Shown piece after piece: positions 18,260 to 26,971 of a stretch of 64,000 nucleotides of DNA. The stretch covers positions 186,001-250,000 of the forward strand of contig NZ_BMUI01000006.1 of assembly GCF_014650115.1 (NCBI RefSeq), written 5' to 3'. A program made the translations under genes and the position numbers. A model generated the notes under the pieces. The model did not search any database. It had not been told where the DNA came from and worked only from the letters and a program-made list of their open reading frames with translations. Numbering within the stretch: the stretch's first letter is position 1; every line of letters starts with the position of its first letter. Source of the DNA: Streptomyces olivaceoviridis (GTDB lineage Bacteria; Actinomycetota; Actinomycetes; Streptomycetales; Streptomycetaceae).

Positions 18260-18535
18260 GTTCCCGATGGCCACGTGGGAACCCCGGTCGGGCCCGGTCA
18301 GGGCGAGAAGGTACGGGAGCCGCTTGTCCTCGTCCGGCAGATCTCGGCGGCGCCCCGGATCACGGCCGAGTGACAGGGGTGCGCCAGGTCGAAGACGGAG
18401 AGGCTGATACCGCGGATCGCGGCGGAGGTTGCGCACCTTCTGACGGCGGTCGACGGACGAGAAGAACACGCTGTCGCCCGCGCGTTTGATCAGACGACGG
18501 AGTTTTGCGGGACGCCGTCGGGGGTGAGGGCGGCT
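18260..18535 (-). pseudogene. Broken PPOX-fold (F420/FMN-dependent) oxidase-like gene
   Basis: On the minus strand pieces of one protein appear in changing frames: ALTPDGVPQNSVV, then after a one-base shift IKRAGDSVFFSSVDRRQKVR and NLRRDPR, after another shift ISLSVFDLAHPCHSAVIRGA, and back again for DEDKRLPYLLAL. Joined, they read like the core of pyridoxamine-phosphate-oxidase-fold F420-dependent enzymes (pattern SVVW..DG....S....R.K.RNLRRDPR.SLSVFD...P...V.IRG.A). The 5' end is cut by the uridine-kinase-like gene and the 3' end fades. At least three frameshifts rule out a functional product. Confidence 0.75.
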
Positions 18536-18567
18536 CACCGGACGGGTCTGCGGGCGGCGCCTCCGGT

Positions 18568-19227
18568 TCAGCCGCTCCAGGCGGGATGGCGCGGGTCGTC
18601 GGCTCGTACCAGGACGTCCGCCGTCCCGGCCGGGTCGGTCTCGGCCTCGTAGCGCTCGAAGGCGGGGAGGGTCCAGTGGTCGGCCTCGGGTGTACGGCGG
18701 TGGAAGGCACCCGGGGAGAGGAGGAGGTGCACGGTCAGATCGAAGGGGAACCAGTGACGCAGCAGGAGGGGGCCGTGGAGCAACAGGATCCCGCCGGGCG
18801 GGAGTTGGACGTAGGGGCTGCGGGTGGCCCGGTCCGTGGCCGGGTCCCACAGGTCGGGCAGGACCCGCCCGCTGCCTCCGGGGTCGAGCGGCCCGAAGAC
18901 CTCCCTCCACAGGGCGCCCGTGTCGAACCATCCGTTGTAGTACGACTCCGCGTCCCGCCGCCCGTGCTCCAGGCGGAGCGAGGCGGGGCGCAGGAAGCCT
19001 TCGGTGCCGATCACGAGAGAGGGCCGGCCGCGCACCCGCAGTGCCTCACCGACACGCGCGGCGAGGTCTCCCGGGCGGGCGGCCGGGGCCCCGTCGAAGC
19101 CGACGCGCTGCCAGGCCGTGCCGTCGGCCGGCTCCGCACCGGCCAGCCGGTCGGCGAGCCGCTCGGCCAGCCGCTCCCAGGTGATCGCTTCGAGTCGCAC
19201 AGGCCCATGATGCCGGGTGGCGGACAA
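18568..19227 (-). CDS. Uridine kinase-like protein lacking a P-loop
   Basis: A 219-aa protein with the layout of the uridine-kinase/nucleoside kinase family: VGFDGAPAARPGDLA where Walker A should be, then FLRPASLRLEHGRRDAESYYNGWFD (substrate-lid-like), LWDPATDRATRSPYVQLP, GGILLLHGPLLL (Walker-B-like) and FDLTVHLLLSPGAFHRRT. The GxxxxGK[ST] residues are absent, so nucleotide phosphorylation is doubtful. It may be a binding protein or an altered kinase. It starts near the divergent HxlR/NmrA pair; its end borders the pseudogene. Confidence 0.8.
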   Translation of the reverse strand: MSATRHHGPVRLEAITWERLAERLADRLAGAEPADGTAWQRVGFDGAPAARPGDLAARVGEALRVRGRPSLVIGTEGFLRPASLRLEHGRRDAESYYNGWFDTGALWREVFGPLDPGGSGRVLPDLWDPATDRATRSPYVQLPPGGILLLHGPLLLRHWFPFDLTVHLLLSPGAFHRRTPEADHWTLPAFERYEAETDPAGTADVLVRADDPRHPAWSG

Positions 19228-19250
19228 GGGCGGCGCGAGTGCCGGCGGCG

Positions 19251-19643
19251 TCAGGCGGGCTGTCCGGCCGCGCGGCGGGCCGCGAGCAGGGCGGGGAGGT
19301 GGGTTTCGCTCCAGGCGCGGGCGGCGTCGAGAAGGGGGATCAGGGTACGGCCGAGGGGGGTGAGGGCGTACTCGACGCGGGGCGGGTTCTCGTCGTACGC
19401 GGTACGGGTCACCAGGCCGTCGCGCTCCATGGCGCGCAGGGTCTCGCTGGGGACCTTGGGTGTGACGGCCTTGAGCGGGACCCGTAGTTCACCGAAGCGG
19501 CGTGGCCCGCCCTGGAGACAGCGGATCACCATGCCGGACCACTTGTCGCCGACCCGGAAGGGCATGGCGGACGACGGGCAGAGGGGGTGGAACATGTCGG
19601 GATCGAGAGGTGCGGAACGGTCGTGGGCCGTCGCGTCGGCCAT
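19251..19643 (-). CDS. HxlR family winged-helix transcriptional regulator
   Basis: A 130-aa DNA-binding protein with the HxlR/MarR-like winged helix: DKWSGMVIRCLQGGPRRFGEL, KAVTPKVPSETLRAMERDGLV and the wing TRTAYDENPPRVEYALTPLG. An N-terminal Cys in HPLCPSS suits thiol or electrophile sensing in this family, but that is inference. It is divergent from the NAD(P)-binding gene at 19742, with a 98-base shared promoter region, and probably controls it. Confidence 0.92.
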   Translation of the reverse strand: MADATAHDRSAPLDPDMFHPLCPSSAMPFRVGDKWSGMVIRCLQGGPRRFGELRVPLKAVTPKVPSETLRAMERDGLVTRTAYDENPPRVEYALTPLGRTLIPLLDAARAWSETHLPALLAARRAAGQPA

Positions 19644-19741
19644 CCGTCGAGGGTAGCGCCGATTCCGTTGCGGTAACCGGGGGTCCGGTCCCTGACGTCC
19701 TGGTCCGATCGCGGGCGACCGCGCAGGACTGGGAGGTTGGG

Positions 19742-20428
19742 ATGAGCGGGATCGTGGTCTTCGGTGCCGGGGGCCTGGCCGGACGGGCGGTGACGGCCGA
19801 GGCGCGTGCGCGTGAGTACGCGGTGACGGCCGTGGTGCGGGATCCGGCGGGGTATCCGGATCTCGGAGCGGAGGGTGTCACGGTCGTACGGGGCGATGTC
19901 ACCGATCCCCGGTCGGTCGCCGGGACCGCTGCCGGCCACACCGGGGCCGTGCACGCCGTCTCGCCGTTCAGCGGGCCGGAGCAGGGGCTCGACACGCTCG
20001 ACCACGGGTTCTTCGTGAAGGCGGCGGACGCTCTGCTCGACGGACTCGCCGTGGCCGGTGTGGGCCGGCTCGTCGCGGTGGGTCTGGGGGTGAACCTGCT
20101 CGGCGCGGACGGGCGGCCGGTGATGGACGACCCGGGCGCGTTCCCGCCGGAGATCCGGCCGTTCGCGCTGGCGCACACGGCCGGCCTGCACCGGCTGCGG
20201 GAGCGCGGGGACGGCCCCGTCGACTGGGTGATGCTGACGCCCGCCGAGCACCTGGAGCACGGCGGTACCCGGACGGGGCGGTACCGCATCGGCGGGGAGC
20301 GGCTGCCCGGCGACGGACCTGAGCCATGGCTGTCGTACGCGGATCTCGCGGTGGCGGTGGTCGACGAGATCGAGCGCCCGGTGCGGCACCGTACGCGGGT
20401 GTCGGTGTTCAACTCCCAGCATGAGTAG
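19742..20428 (+). CDS. NAD(P)-binding epimerase/NmrA-like protein
   Basis: A 228-aa Rossmann-fold protein with the dinucleotide motif VVFGAGGLAGRAV and the following AVVRDP, typical of atypical short-chain dehydrogenases in the NmrA/YwnB group. VTVVRGDVTDPRSVAG and the late Tyr-free WVMLTPAEHLEHGG resemble this family. GGGAGG five bases upstream fixes the ATG. It is transcribed away from the HxlR regulator, a common pairing in Streptomyces where HxlR represses the reductase. Confidence 0.88.
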   Translation: MSGIVVFGAGGLAGRAVTAEARAREYAVTAVVRDPAGYPDLGAEGVTVVRGDVTDPRSVAGTAAGHTGAVHAVSPFSGPEQGLDTLDHGFFVKAADALLDGLAVAGVGRLVAVGLGVNLLGADGRPVMDDPGAFPPEIRPFALAHTAGLHRLRERGDGPVDWVMLTPAEHLEHGGTRTGRYRIGGERLPGDGPEPWLSYADLAVAVVDEIERPVRHRTRVSVFNSQHE

Positions 20429-20484
20429 GGGTAGTTGAGGCGGACGGGAGAAGAGGGAGGAGAACGTACGGGGAAATACGGGCG

Positions 20485-21279
20485 GTGACACGGGAGGAGG
20501 GACGGAGCAGGGAACTGGCGGACGGGAAACGGCGTAGGCGGGCGTGGGAGGCGTGGGCGGTGACGGGGAAAGTACCGCGTATGGCGCTTCCCGCGACTCC
20601 CCACTCCCCCGGTCGGCTTGTCGTCATCCAGCCGCTGAAGCGCAAGCGGTGTGCCGGTTGCCGGCGCGGTCCGCTGTCGCTGCTGGTGCTGGAGGACGGG
20701 GCGCCACGCTGCCTGGACTGCGCCGACCTCGGCCACCTGGTGTTCCTGCCGCGCGGCGACACGGCCCTGACCCGCAGGTCGCGGGAGGAGAGCACGCTGT
20801 CGGTGGTGGTCGTGCGGTTCAACCGGCGCAAGAGCCGCTACGAACGCCAGGGCGTGCTCGTGGAGGAGGCCGCGCTGGCCCGGGCCGAGACCCGCTGTCT
20901 GGCGGACGCGGAGGCCCGGCGCCGGCGGCGGGCGCGGGAAGCGCGGCGCCGGGCGGCGGAGGACGAACGGTTCGCGGCGGCGTTCGCGGCCGAGATCCTT
21001 CGGCTGTTCCCCGGTTGCCCGGCCGAGCGGGCCCGCGCCATCGCGGCCCACGCGTCGATGCGGGGCAGTGGGCGGGTGGGTCGCAGCGCGGCCGGGCGGG
21101 CGCTGACCGAAGGGGCGGTGATTTCGGCGGTCGTGGCGGGCGTACGGCATGGGGACACGGCGTACGACCAGCTCTTGATGAGCGGGGTACCACGGTATGA
21201 GGCGCGGCGCCGGATCGCGGGGACCGTGCAGAGCGTGCTGCGGGCGTGGCAGGGCGTTGAGGAGGAGGGTGTGGGTTGA
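20485..21279 (+). CDS. DUF2293 domain protein with Zn-ribbon-like Cys pairs
   Basis: A 264-aa soluble protein of unknown function. Two Cys pairs (CAGC and CLDC, 29 residues apart) suggest a small zinc ribbon in the first third. A very basic helix follows (about 40 residues of Arg, Ala, Glu), then a DUF2293-like C-terminal domain starting FPGCPAERARAIAAHASMRG and ending DTAYDQLLMSGVPRYEARRRI. GTG 20485 or ATG 20581 (MALPATPHSPG) may start it; the second begins nearer the conserved part. Function is not known. Confidence 0.75.
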   Translation: MTREEGRSRELADGKRRRRAWEAWAVTGKVPRMALPATPHSPGRLVVIQPLKRKRCAGCRRGPLSLLVLEDGAPRCLDCADLGHLVFLPRGDTALTRRSREESTLSVVVVRFNRRKSRYERQGVLVEEAALARAETRCLADAEARRRRRAREARRRAAEDERFAAAFAAEILRLFPGCPAERARAIAAHASMRGSGRVGRSAAGRALTEGAVISAVVAGVRHGDTAYDQLLMSGVPRYEARRRIAGTVQSVLRAWQGVEEEGVG

Positions 21280-21707
21280 GGAATGGGATGGGGGTGCATG
21301 TGGACGGGTGGCCGGCCGGGGCGTGCGCGAGCGAGGGCTCGGGGCGTCCGCAGGAGCAGGCGCGACCGCGGGCCTCGGCTGGGGCCGGCACCACTCGCCT
21401 CGCCGGCGGGGTTCCTCGCCAGAGGGTGTGCCCCCGAGAGGGGGTACCCCCAAGCGCCCACCCATGCGGCCCCGGGGCACGCTGCCCGCGACTGCGGGCC
21501 GTGGCCGCCCGCGGCTCCGCGGGGTCGACAGCCGCCGCTCGATCGGCGCCGCCCCAGCGGCATGGTTGCCGGTTGCCGCAGCTGCGGCGGGGCGTGGGAG
21601 CGGTGCGAGCAGCCAGGACGTGGCCGCAGGTACATGGGTGCGGTGGTGCGTGAAGGTGTTGTCAGTGCCGGGCGGCGGTCCGGGTGGGACGGATTGGGGG
21701 TGTGGGG
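21280..21707. other. 428-base gene-free region with a palindromic repeat
   Basis: No reading frame here has a recognisable product or a ribosome binding site. A 12-base perfect palindrome GGGGGTACCCCC lies at 21440-21451, next to GGGTGTGCCCCC. Further on are several inverted GC-rich words (CGCGACTGCGGGCC, CCGCGGCTCCGCGG, CCGCAGCTGCGG) of the kind found in Streptomyces intergenic repeats. Confidence 0.55.
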
Positions 21708-22187
21708 ATGATCGGCGGGCCGTTCTTCGTGCTGGTCGTGCTGGGCATTCTCGGGACCGGCCTGGTGGCCGGTGTCTTCTGCGGGTTCTCGACCTTCGTG
21801 ATGCGGGGGCTCGCGGCGCTGCCGCCCGCGCAGGGCGTGGCGGCGATGAACGCGATCAACGTCGCGGCGGTACGGCCGGCCTTCACGACGGTGTTCGCCG
21901 GATCGGCGGCGTTGAGCGCGCTGATCGCGGTGGTGACGTTCGTGGTGTGGCCGGAGGAGGGGAAGGTGGAGCTGCTGCTGGGCAGCACGCTGTACCTGGT
22001 CGGCTCGTTCGGGCTGACGATCGTGGCGAACGTGCCTCGCAACGAGCGGCTGGCCCGGCTCACGCCGGGGGCGCCGGAGGCCGCGGTGTACTGGCCGGCA
22101 TATGTGCGCGAGTGGACGTTCTGGAACCACGTCCGGACGGTCGCCTCCGCCGCGGCGGCCTTGGTCTACATACTGGCCCTCGCCTGA
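21708..22187 (+). CDS. DUF1772 (anthrone oxygenase-like) membrane protein
   Basis: A 159-aa protein with four predicted transmembrane helices (FFVLVVLGILGTGLVAGVF, AFTTVFAGSAALSALIAVV, LLGSTLYLVGSFGLTIVANV, ASAAAALVYILALA). FCGFSTFVMRGL, VPRNERLARL and WTFWNHVRTVAS are typical of DUF1772, a family that contains anthrone oxygenases; most members have no known function. ATG follows GTGTGGGG. It stands alone after the repeat-rich gap. Confidence 0.85.
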   Translation: MIGGPFFVLVVLGILGTGLVAGVFCGFSTFVMRGLAALPPAQGVAAMNAINVAAVRPAFTTVFAGSAALSALIAVVTFVVWPEEGKVELLLGSTLYLVGSFGLTIVANVPRNERLARLTPGAPEAAVYWPAYVREWTFWNHVRTVASAAAALVYILALA

Positions 22188-22342
22188 GCCGCCCCCCGAC
22201 GGCGCGGCCCCGGGAGAAAGCGCTGTCCGCCACTCTGCGCGGGCGTCGGCGGAGACGTATCGTGGCCGGAAGAGCGCCGCCCGATGACGCACGGCCCTTC
22301 GTACACCCGGTGCCTCCGGTGCCCGTACGCGAGGAAGACGCC

Positions 22343-23830
22343 ATGGCCGATCCCAAGGGGTTCATGACCACGCCGCGCCAGGAGTGGCCGCGGCGGCCCG
22401 TCGAGCAGCGGGTGCGGGACTGGGACGAGGTGTACGTCCCGGGCGCGCTGCTGCCCATCATCAGCAAGCAGGCCGACCGCTGCATGGACTGCGGCATCCC
22501 GTTCTGCCACCAGGCCTGCCCGCTGGGCAATCTCATCCCCGAGTGGAACGACCTGGTCGCGCGGGAGGACTGGCGGTCGGCGAGCGACCGGCTGCACGCC
22601 ACGAACAACTTCCCGGAGTTCACCGGGCGGCTGTGTCCGGCGCCGTGCGAGGCGGGGTGCGTGCTGGCGATCAACCAGCCGGCCGTGACCATCAAGAACG
22701 TCGAGTGCGCGATCGCCGACCGGGCGTGGGAGGAGGGCTTCACACCGCCCCGGCCGCCCGAGCGGCTGTCCGGGAAGACGGTCGCCGTCATCGGCTCCGG
22801 GCCCACCGGCCTGGCCGCGGCGCAGCAGCTGACCCGGGCGGGACACACGGTGGCGGTGTACGAGAAGGACGACCGGATCGGCGGGCTGATGCGGTACGGC
22901 ATCCCCGAGTTCAAGATGGAGAAGCGGCATCTGGAGCGGCGGATCGAGCAGATGCGGGCCGAGGGGACGAAGTTCCGTACGTCGACGGTGGTCGGCCGGG
23001 ACGTCCCGGCGGCCGAGCTGCGGTCCCGGTACGACGCGGTGGTGATCGCCACGGGCGCGACGGCGTGGCGGGAACTTCCCGTGCCGGGCCGTGCGTTGAA
23101 CGGGATACACCAGGCGATGGAATACCTGCCGCTGGCCAATCGGGTGTGTGAGGGGGATCTGGAGGCATCGCCGGTGTCGGCCGCGGGCAAGCACGTCGTG
23201 ATCGTCGGCGGTGGGGACACCGGGGCGGACTGCCTGGGTACCGCGGTGCGCGAGGGGGCCGCGTCCGTGACCCAGCTGGACATCTACGCACAGCCGGGTG
23301 CGGAGCGCGACGAGGACGCCGAGCCATGGCCGACGTACCCGAAGGTCTACCGGCTGTCGGCCGCGCACGAGGAGGCGCGGGAGCTGCGTACGGCACCGGC
23401 GGCGAACGCGGACGCGCGACTGTTCGCGGCGTCCACGCTCCGCTTCACGGGAGACGAGAGGGGGAATGTGCGGTCACTGCATCTGGTGGAGGTGGACGAA
23501 CAGCGGCTTGCGGTGCCGGGGACCGGGCGGACGCTCCCCGCCGACCTGGTGCTGCTCGCCCTCGGGTTCTCCGGGCCGGACCAGAAGGACGGTCTGATCG
23601 AGCAGTTGGGGCTGGCGTTGCAGCCGCGTGGCACGATCGCCCGGGACGACGGTTTCGCGACCAACGCCCCAGGGGTGTTCGCCGCGGGGGACGCGGCGCG
23701 CGGGCAGTCGCTCATCGTGTGGGCGATAGCGGAGGGGCGGGCGGTCGCGGCGGCCGTGGACCACTATCTGACGGGGAGTTCCCGGCTCCCGGCCCCGATC
23801 CGGCCCACGGACCGGCCGATGGTGGTCTGA
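22343..23830 (+). CDS. gltD: Glutamate synthase small subunit-like NAD(P)H oxidoreductase
   Basis: A 495-aa FAD and [4Fe-4S] protein. The N-terminal Cys clusters are DRCMDCGIPFCHQACPLGN and CPAPCEAGC. FAD-binding is IGSGPTGLAAAQQL, NADPH-binding is VIVGGGDTGADC, and the C-terminal FAD motif is GVFAAGDAARGQSLIVWA. In GltBD this subunit passes electrons from NADPH to the large subunit making glutamate from glutamine and 2-oxoglutarate. No gltB lies beside it, so it may serve another partner or act with a distant gltB. GAGGAAG upstream supports the start. Confidence 0.9.
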   Translation: MADPKGFMTTPRQEWPRRPVEQRVRDWDEVYVPGALLPIISKQADRCMDCGIPFCHQACPLGNLIPEWNDLVAREDWRSASDRLHATNNFPEFTGRLCPAPCEAGCVLAINQPAVTIKNVECAIADRAWEEGFTPPRPPERLSGKTVAVIGSGPTGLAAAQQLTRAGHTVAVYEKDDRIGGLMRYGIPEFKMEKRHLERRIEQMRAEGTKFRTSTVVGRDVPAAELRSRYDAVVIATGATAWRELPVPGRALNGIHQAMEYLPLANRVCEGDLEASPVSAAGKHVVIVGGGDTGADCLGTAVREGAASVTQLDIYAQPGAERDEDAEPWPTYPKVYRLSAAHEEARELRTAPAANADARLFAASTLRFTGDERGNVRSLHLVEVDEQRLAVPGTGRTLPADLVLLALGFSGPDQKDGLIEQLGLALQPRGTIARDDGFATNAPGVFAAGDAARGQSLIVWAIAEGRAVAAAVDHYLTGSSRLPAPIRPTDRPMVV

Positions 23831-23888
23831 TACACGGTCAGGGAGGCAGACGGCAACGGGTGCGGCCGGGGAGCGGTGGCGCCCGTCC

Positions 23889-24428
23889 TCAGCCGGCGGC
23901 GCGTTCGTCCGTGCCCGCGACCTTTCCGGTGGCCAGGGCCACGCGGTTCCACGTGTTGATCGTGAGGATCAGGGAGAGGACGTGGGCCAGTTGCTGGTCG
24001 TCGAAGTGGGCGGCGGCCTCGGCGTAGACGGTGTCGGGGACACCGCCGTCGGCGACCAGGGTCACCGCTTCTGTCAGGGCGAGGGCGGCCTGTTCCTTCG
24101 GGGTGAAGAAGTGCCGGGCCTCGCGCCAGACGGCGACCATGTGGAGGCGGTCCTCGTCCTCGCCGGCCTTGCGGGCGTCGTTGGTGTGCATGTGCAGGCA
24201 GTAGGCGCAGTGGTTGAGATGGGAGGCGCGGATCTGGATCAGTTCGACCAGGGCTGGGTCGAGACCCTGGCGGGCGGCGGCGTCCAGGGCGACGATCGCG
24301 CGGAACACCTTCGGGGCGGCCTTCGCGAAGTCCAGGCGGGTGCGGGCGGCCTCGGCCGTGGCGATGCCGCCCGGGAGGTCGACGGTGGAGGTGGTGGCGG
24401 CGGTCGCGGTGGTCGTGTTCATCGTCAT
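23889..24428 (-). CDS. AhpD-like carboxymuconolactone decarboxylase family protein
   Basis: A 179-aa protein of the CMD/AhpD fold. The catalytic pair CAYCLHMH (CxxC followed by His) with the upstream Glu in LVELIQIRASHLN is typical of AhpD-type alkylhydroperoxidases; the C-terminal HVLSLILTINTWNRVAL helix is also standard. It likely reduces peroxides or related substrates. An Ala/Thr-rich N-terminal stretch of about 20 residues precedes the domain. Its start is only 46 bases from the divergent MocR gene, so that regulator probably controls it. Confidence 0.9.
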   Translation of the reverse strand: MTMNTTTATAATTSTVDLPGGIATAEAARTRLDFAKAAPKVFRAIVALDAAARQGLDPALVELIQIRASHLNHCAYCLHMHTNDARKAGEDEDRLHMVAVWREARHFFTPKEQAALALTEAVTLVADGGVPDTVYAEAAAHFDDQQLAHVLSLILTINTWNRVALATGKVAGTDERAAG

Positions 24429-24474
24429 GGCTTCAACCTAAGGGCCGGAAAGACCGACTGTAGGGTGCATTTCC

Positions 24475-25914
24475 ATGACGGAATCGTGGGTCAATTCCGC
24501 GGAGCGGATCGGTGCGGACCTGCACCTGGAGCTGTCGGGACCGGGGGGCCGGCGGGCGGCGCTGACCAGGGCACTGCGCGAGGCCGTGCGCGGCGGACGG
24601 CTGGCGCCGGGCACCCGGTTGCCGCCGTACCGGTCGCTCGCCGCGGACCTGGGGGTGGCCCGCAACACGGTGGCCGACGCGTACGCCGAGCTGGTCGCGG
24701 AGGGCTGGCTGACCGCCCGGCAGGGTTCCGGGACGCGGGTGGCGGAGCGGGCAGAGCCGCTGCGTGACACCGTACGAACGCCCGTCGAGGCACCTTCGCG
24801 CGCGCGGGGGCCGGGGCACGACCTGCGGCAGGGGGCGCCGGACGCGTCGGCCTTTCCGCGCGCGGCGTGGGCGGCCTCGTACCGCCGGGCGCTCCAGGCG
24901 GCGCCGAACGAGGCGTTCGGGCCGGGCGATCCCGCCGGGCGCCGCGAGCTGCGCGAGATCCTGACGGAGTATCTGGCCCGCGCGCGTGGGGTGCGGACCG
25001 AGCCGGACCGGATCGTGATCTGCTCCGGTTTCGCGCACGCGCTGCGGCTCCTCTTCGGCCGGGGCGTCCGGGACGGACCGGGTGCGGGCGGGGTGCTGCG
25101 TGGTCCGCTCGGCGTGGAGGCGTACGGGCTGGGGTTCCACCGGGAACTGCTCGCGGCGGCCGGCGTGCGCACCGTACCGCTGCCGCTGGACGAGCACGGG
25201 GCGCGGGTGGACGCGCTCGGGCGCGAGCGGGCGGTGCTGCTGACGCCCGCGCACCAGTTCCCGACCGGCGGCCCGCTGCACCCGGAGCGCCGGGCGGCGG
25301 TGATCGGCTGGGCACGCGCGCGGGGGGCGGTGGTGCTGGAGGACGACTACGACGGCGAGTTCCGGTACGACCGCCGGCCCGTCGGGGCGCTCCAGGGGCT
25401 CGATCCCGAGCGGGTGATCCACATCGGGTCGGTCAGCAAGAGCCTGTCGCCGGCGCTGCGGCTGGGCTGGATGGTCCTGCCGCAGCGGTATGTGGCGCCG
25501 GTGCTGGCGGCGAAGGGCGAGCGGGAGGGGTGGGCGAGCGTGCCGGACCAGCTCGCCCTCGCGGACTTCGTCGCCTGTGGGTCGTACGACCGTCATGTGC
25601 GGCGTATGCGGCAGCGGTACCGGCGGAGGCGGGACCGGCTCCTCGCCGCGCTCGCCGCGCAGGCGCCGCACATCGAGGTGGCGGGGATCGCGGCCGGGCT
25701 GCACGCGGTGCTGCGGCTGCCGCCCGGCACGGAGCGGTCGACGGTGCGGGCCGCCGTGTGGCGGGGTGTCGCCCTCGACGGTCTCGCCGCGTTCCGGCAT
25801 CCGCGGAGTCCGACGGATGCCGGCGACGGCCTGGTGGTGGGTTACGCGGCCCCGGCCGAACACGCCTACGGGTCCGCGCTGGAGGCACTGTGCGGGGTGC
25901 TGCCGCCGGGGTGA
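24475..25914 (+). CDS. MocR/PdxR family transcriptional regulator
   Basis: A 479-aa fusion of a GntR winged helix (LREAVRGGRLAPGTRLPPYR ... GVARNTVADAYAELVAEGWLTARQG) and a fold-type I aminotransferase domain. The PLP region is present: LTPAHQFPTGG, EDDYDGEFRYD with the Asp that contacts the pyridine nitrogen, and SVSKSLSPALRLGWM with the Schiff-base Lys. MocR proteins bind PLP or amino compounds and often control the divergent gene. Here that is the AhpD-like gene, with a 46-base shared gap. A 30-bp repeat array starts right after the stop. Confidence 0.93.
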   Translation: MTESWVNSAERIGADLHLELSGPGGRRAALTRALREAVRGGRLAPGTRLPPYRSLAADLGVARNTVADAYAELVAEGWLTARQGSGTRVAERAEPLRDTVRTPVEAPSRARGPGHDLRQGAPDASAFPRAAWAASYRRALQAAPNEAFGPGDPAGRRELREILTEYLARARGVRTEPDRIVICSGFAHALRLLFGRGVRDGPGAGGVLRGPLGVEAYGLGFHRELLAAAGVRTVPLPLDEHGARVDALGRERAVLLTPAHQFPTGGPLHPERRAAVIGWARARGAVVLEDDYDGEFRYDRRPVGALQGLDPERVIHIGSVSKSLSPALRLGWMVLPQRYVAPVLAAKGEREGWASVPDQLALADFVACGSYDRHVRRMRQRYRRRRDRLLAALAAQAPHIEVAGIAAGLHAVLRLPPGTERSTVRAAVWRGVALDGLAAFRHPRSPTDAGDGLVVGYAAPAEHAYGSALEALCGVLPPG

Positions 25915-25919
25915 GGCCG

Positions 25920-26070
25920 GGATCGCCCGGGAAAGCCAGGGCGGGGCAAGGATCGCCCCGGGAAACCGGGATGAGGCAGGGATCGCCCGGGATAAGCCAG
26001 GGCGGGGCAAGGATCGCCCCGGGAGGCCGGGGCGGGGCAGGAATTGCCCGGGGAAGCCGGGGCGGGGATC
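25920..26070. repeat. ~30-bp tandem repeat, 5 copies
   Basis: Units begin at 25921, 25951, 25981, 26012 and 26041, each with GATCGCCCGGG (or GAATTGCCCGGG) followed by a GCCAGGGCGGGGCA-like part. Copies 1 and 3, and 2 and 4, are most alike, so a 60-base dimer was probably duplicated. It fills the gap between the convergent MocR and DUF574 genes. Confidence 0.92.
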
Positions 26071-26075
26071 CCGGC

Positions 26076-26885
26076 CTATGGCTTGCGTGCCACCGCCCCG
26101 TACCCCGGGATGACGCCGTCGTCCTGGCCCGGGACCGGTTCGCCCAGGTCGGGGTGCCACTTGTGGACGATCTCGACGCCGGGGTCGACCAGGTCGAGGC
26201 CCGTGAAGAAGCGGGCGAACTCCTCGCGGGAACGCAGGGCGAGGGTGACGCCGGCGGCCTTCAGTTTCTCGACGGCCGCCGCCGACTCCTCGGGCGTGAA
26301 GTCGGCCGTGGCGTGGGTCATCATCAGGTAGCTGCCGGACGGCAGGGCGGACAGCAGCCGGGAGACGAGGGCGTGCGCGCCGTCCTCGTCGGGGATGAAG
26401 TGGAGCAGGGCGACCAGGGAGAGGGCGACCGGCCGGTCCAGGTCCAGGATGCGCCGGGCGCCCTCGATGATCGCGTCCGGGTCGCGGACATCGGCCTGAA
26501 GGTACTCGGTGACGCCCTCCGGGGTGCTGCGCAGCAGGGCCGACGCGTGGGCCAGCACGATCGGGTCGTTGTCGCAGTAGACGACCCGGGCGTCGGGCGC
26601 GATCCGCTGGGCGACCTGGTGCAGGTTCGGCTCGGTGGGTATGCCGGTGCCGATGTCCAGGAACTGCCGTACGCCCTGCTGGGCCAGCCAGCGCGTGGCG
26701 CGGTGCATGAACGCGCGGTTGACGCGGGCCATCACCGGCACCCGGGGGTCGAGGGCCAGCATCTGCCGGCCCAGCGCCTCGTCGACGGGGTAGTTGTCCC
26801 TGCCGCCGAGATACCAGTCGTACATCCGGGCGGGATGCGGTTTGTTGGTGTCGATCTCGATGGCCGTCGGGTTCTGCCCTGTCAT
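26076..26885 (-). CDS. DUF574 SAM-dependent methyltransferase
   Basis: A 269-aa member of the actinobacterial S-adenosyl methyltransferase family (DUF574). It starts with PHPARMYDWYLGGRDNYPVD, has the SAM motif FLDIGTGIPTEPNLHQVAQ, and ARVVYCDNDPIVLAHASALL, then ALSLVALLHFIPDEDGAHAL. These genes are very numerous in Streptomyces, often beside XRE/DUF397 regulators; their substrate is unknown. The DUF397 gene lies 86 bases upstream on the same strand, so the three could be cotranscribed. Confidence 0.93.
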   Translation of the reverse strand: MTGQNPTAIEIDTNKPHPARMYDWYLGGRDNYPVDEALGRQMLALDPRVPVMARVNRAFMHRATRWLAQQGVRQFLDIGTGIPTEPNLHQVAQRIAPDARVVYCDNDPIVLAHASALLRSTPEGVTEYLQADVRDPDAIIEGARRILDLDRPVALSLVALLHFIPDEDGAHALVSRLLSALPSGSYLMMTHATADFTPEESAAAVEKLKAAGVTLALRSREEFARFFTGLDLVDPGVEIVHKWHPDLGEPVPGQDDGVIPGYGAVARKP

Positions 26886-26971
26886 GCGGAACTCCGTAAG
26901 CGTGGGACGCGATGGCTGATCAAATCGTGGTCACAGTAAGGGAGTTGACCGATAAACAACACACGTCGGCG

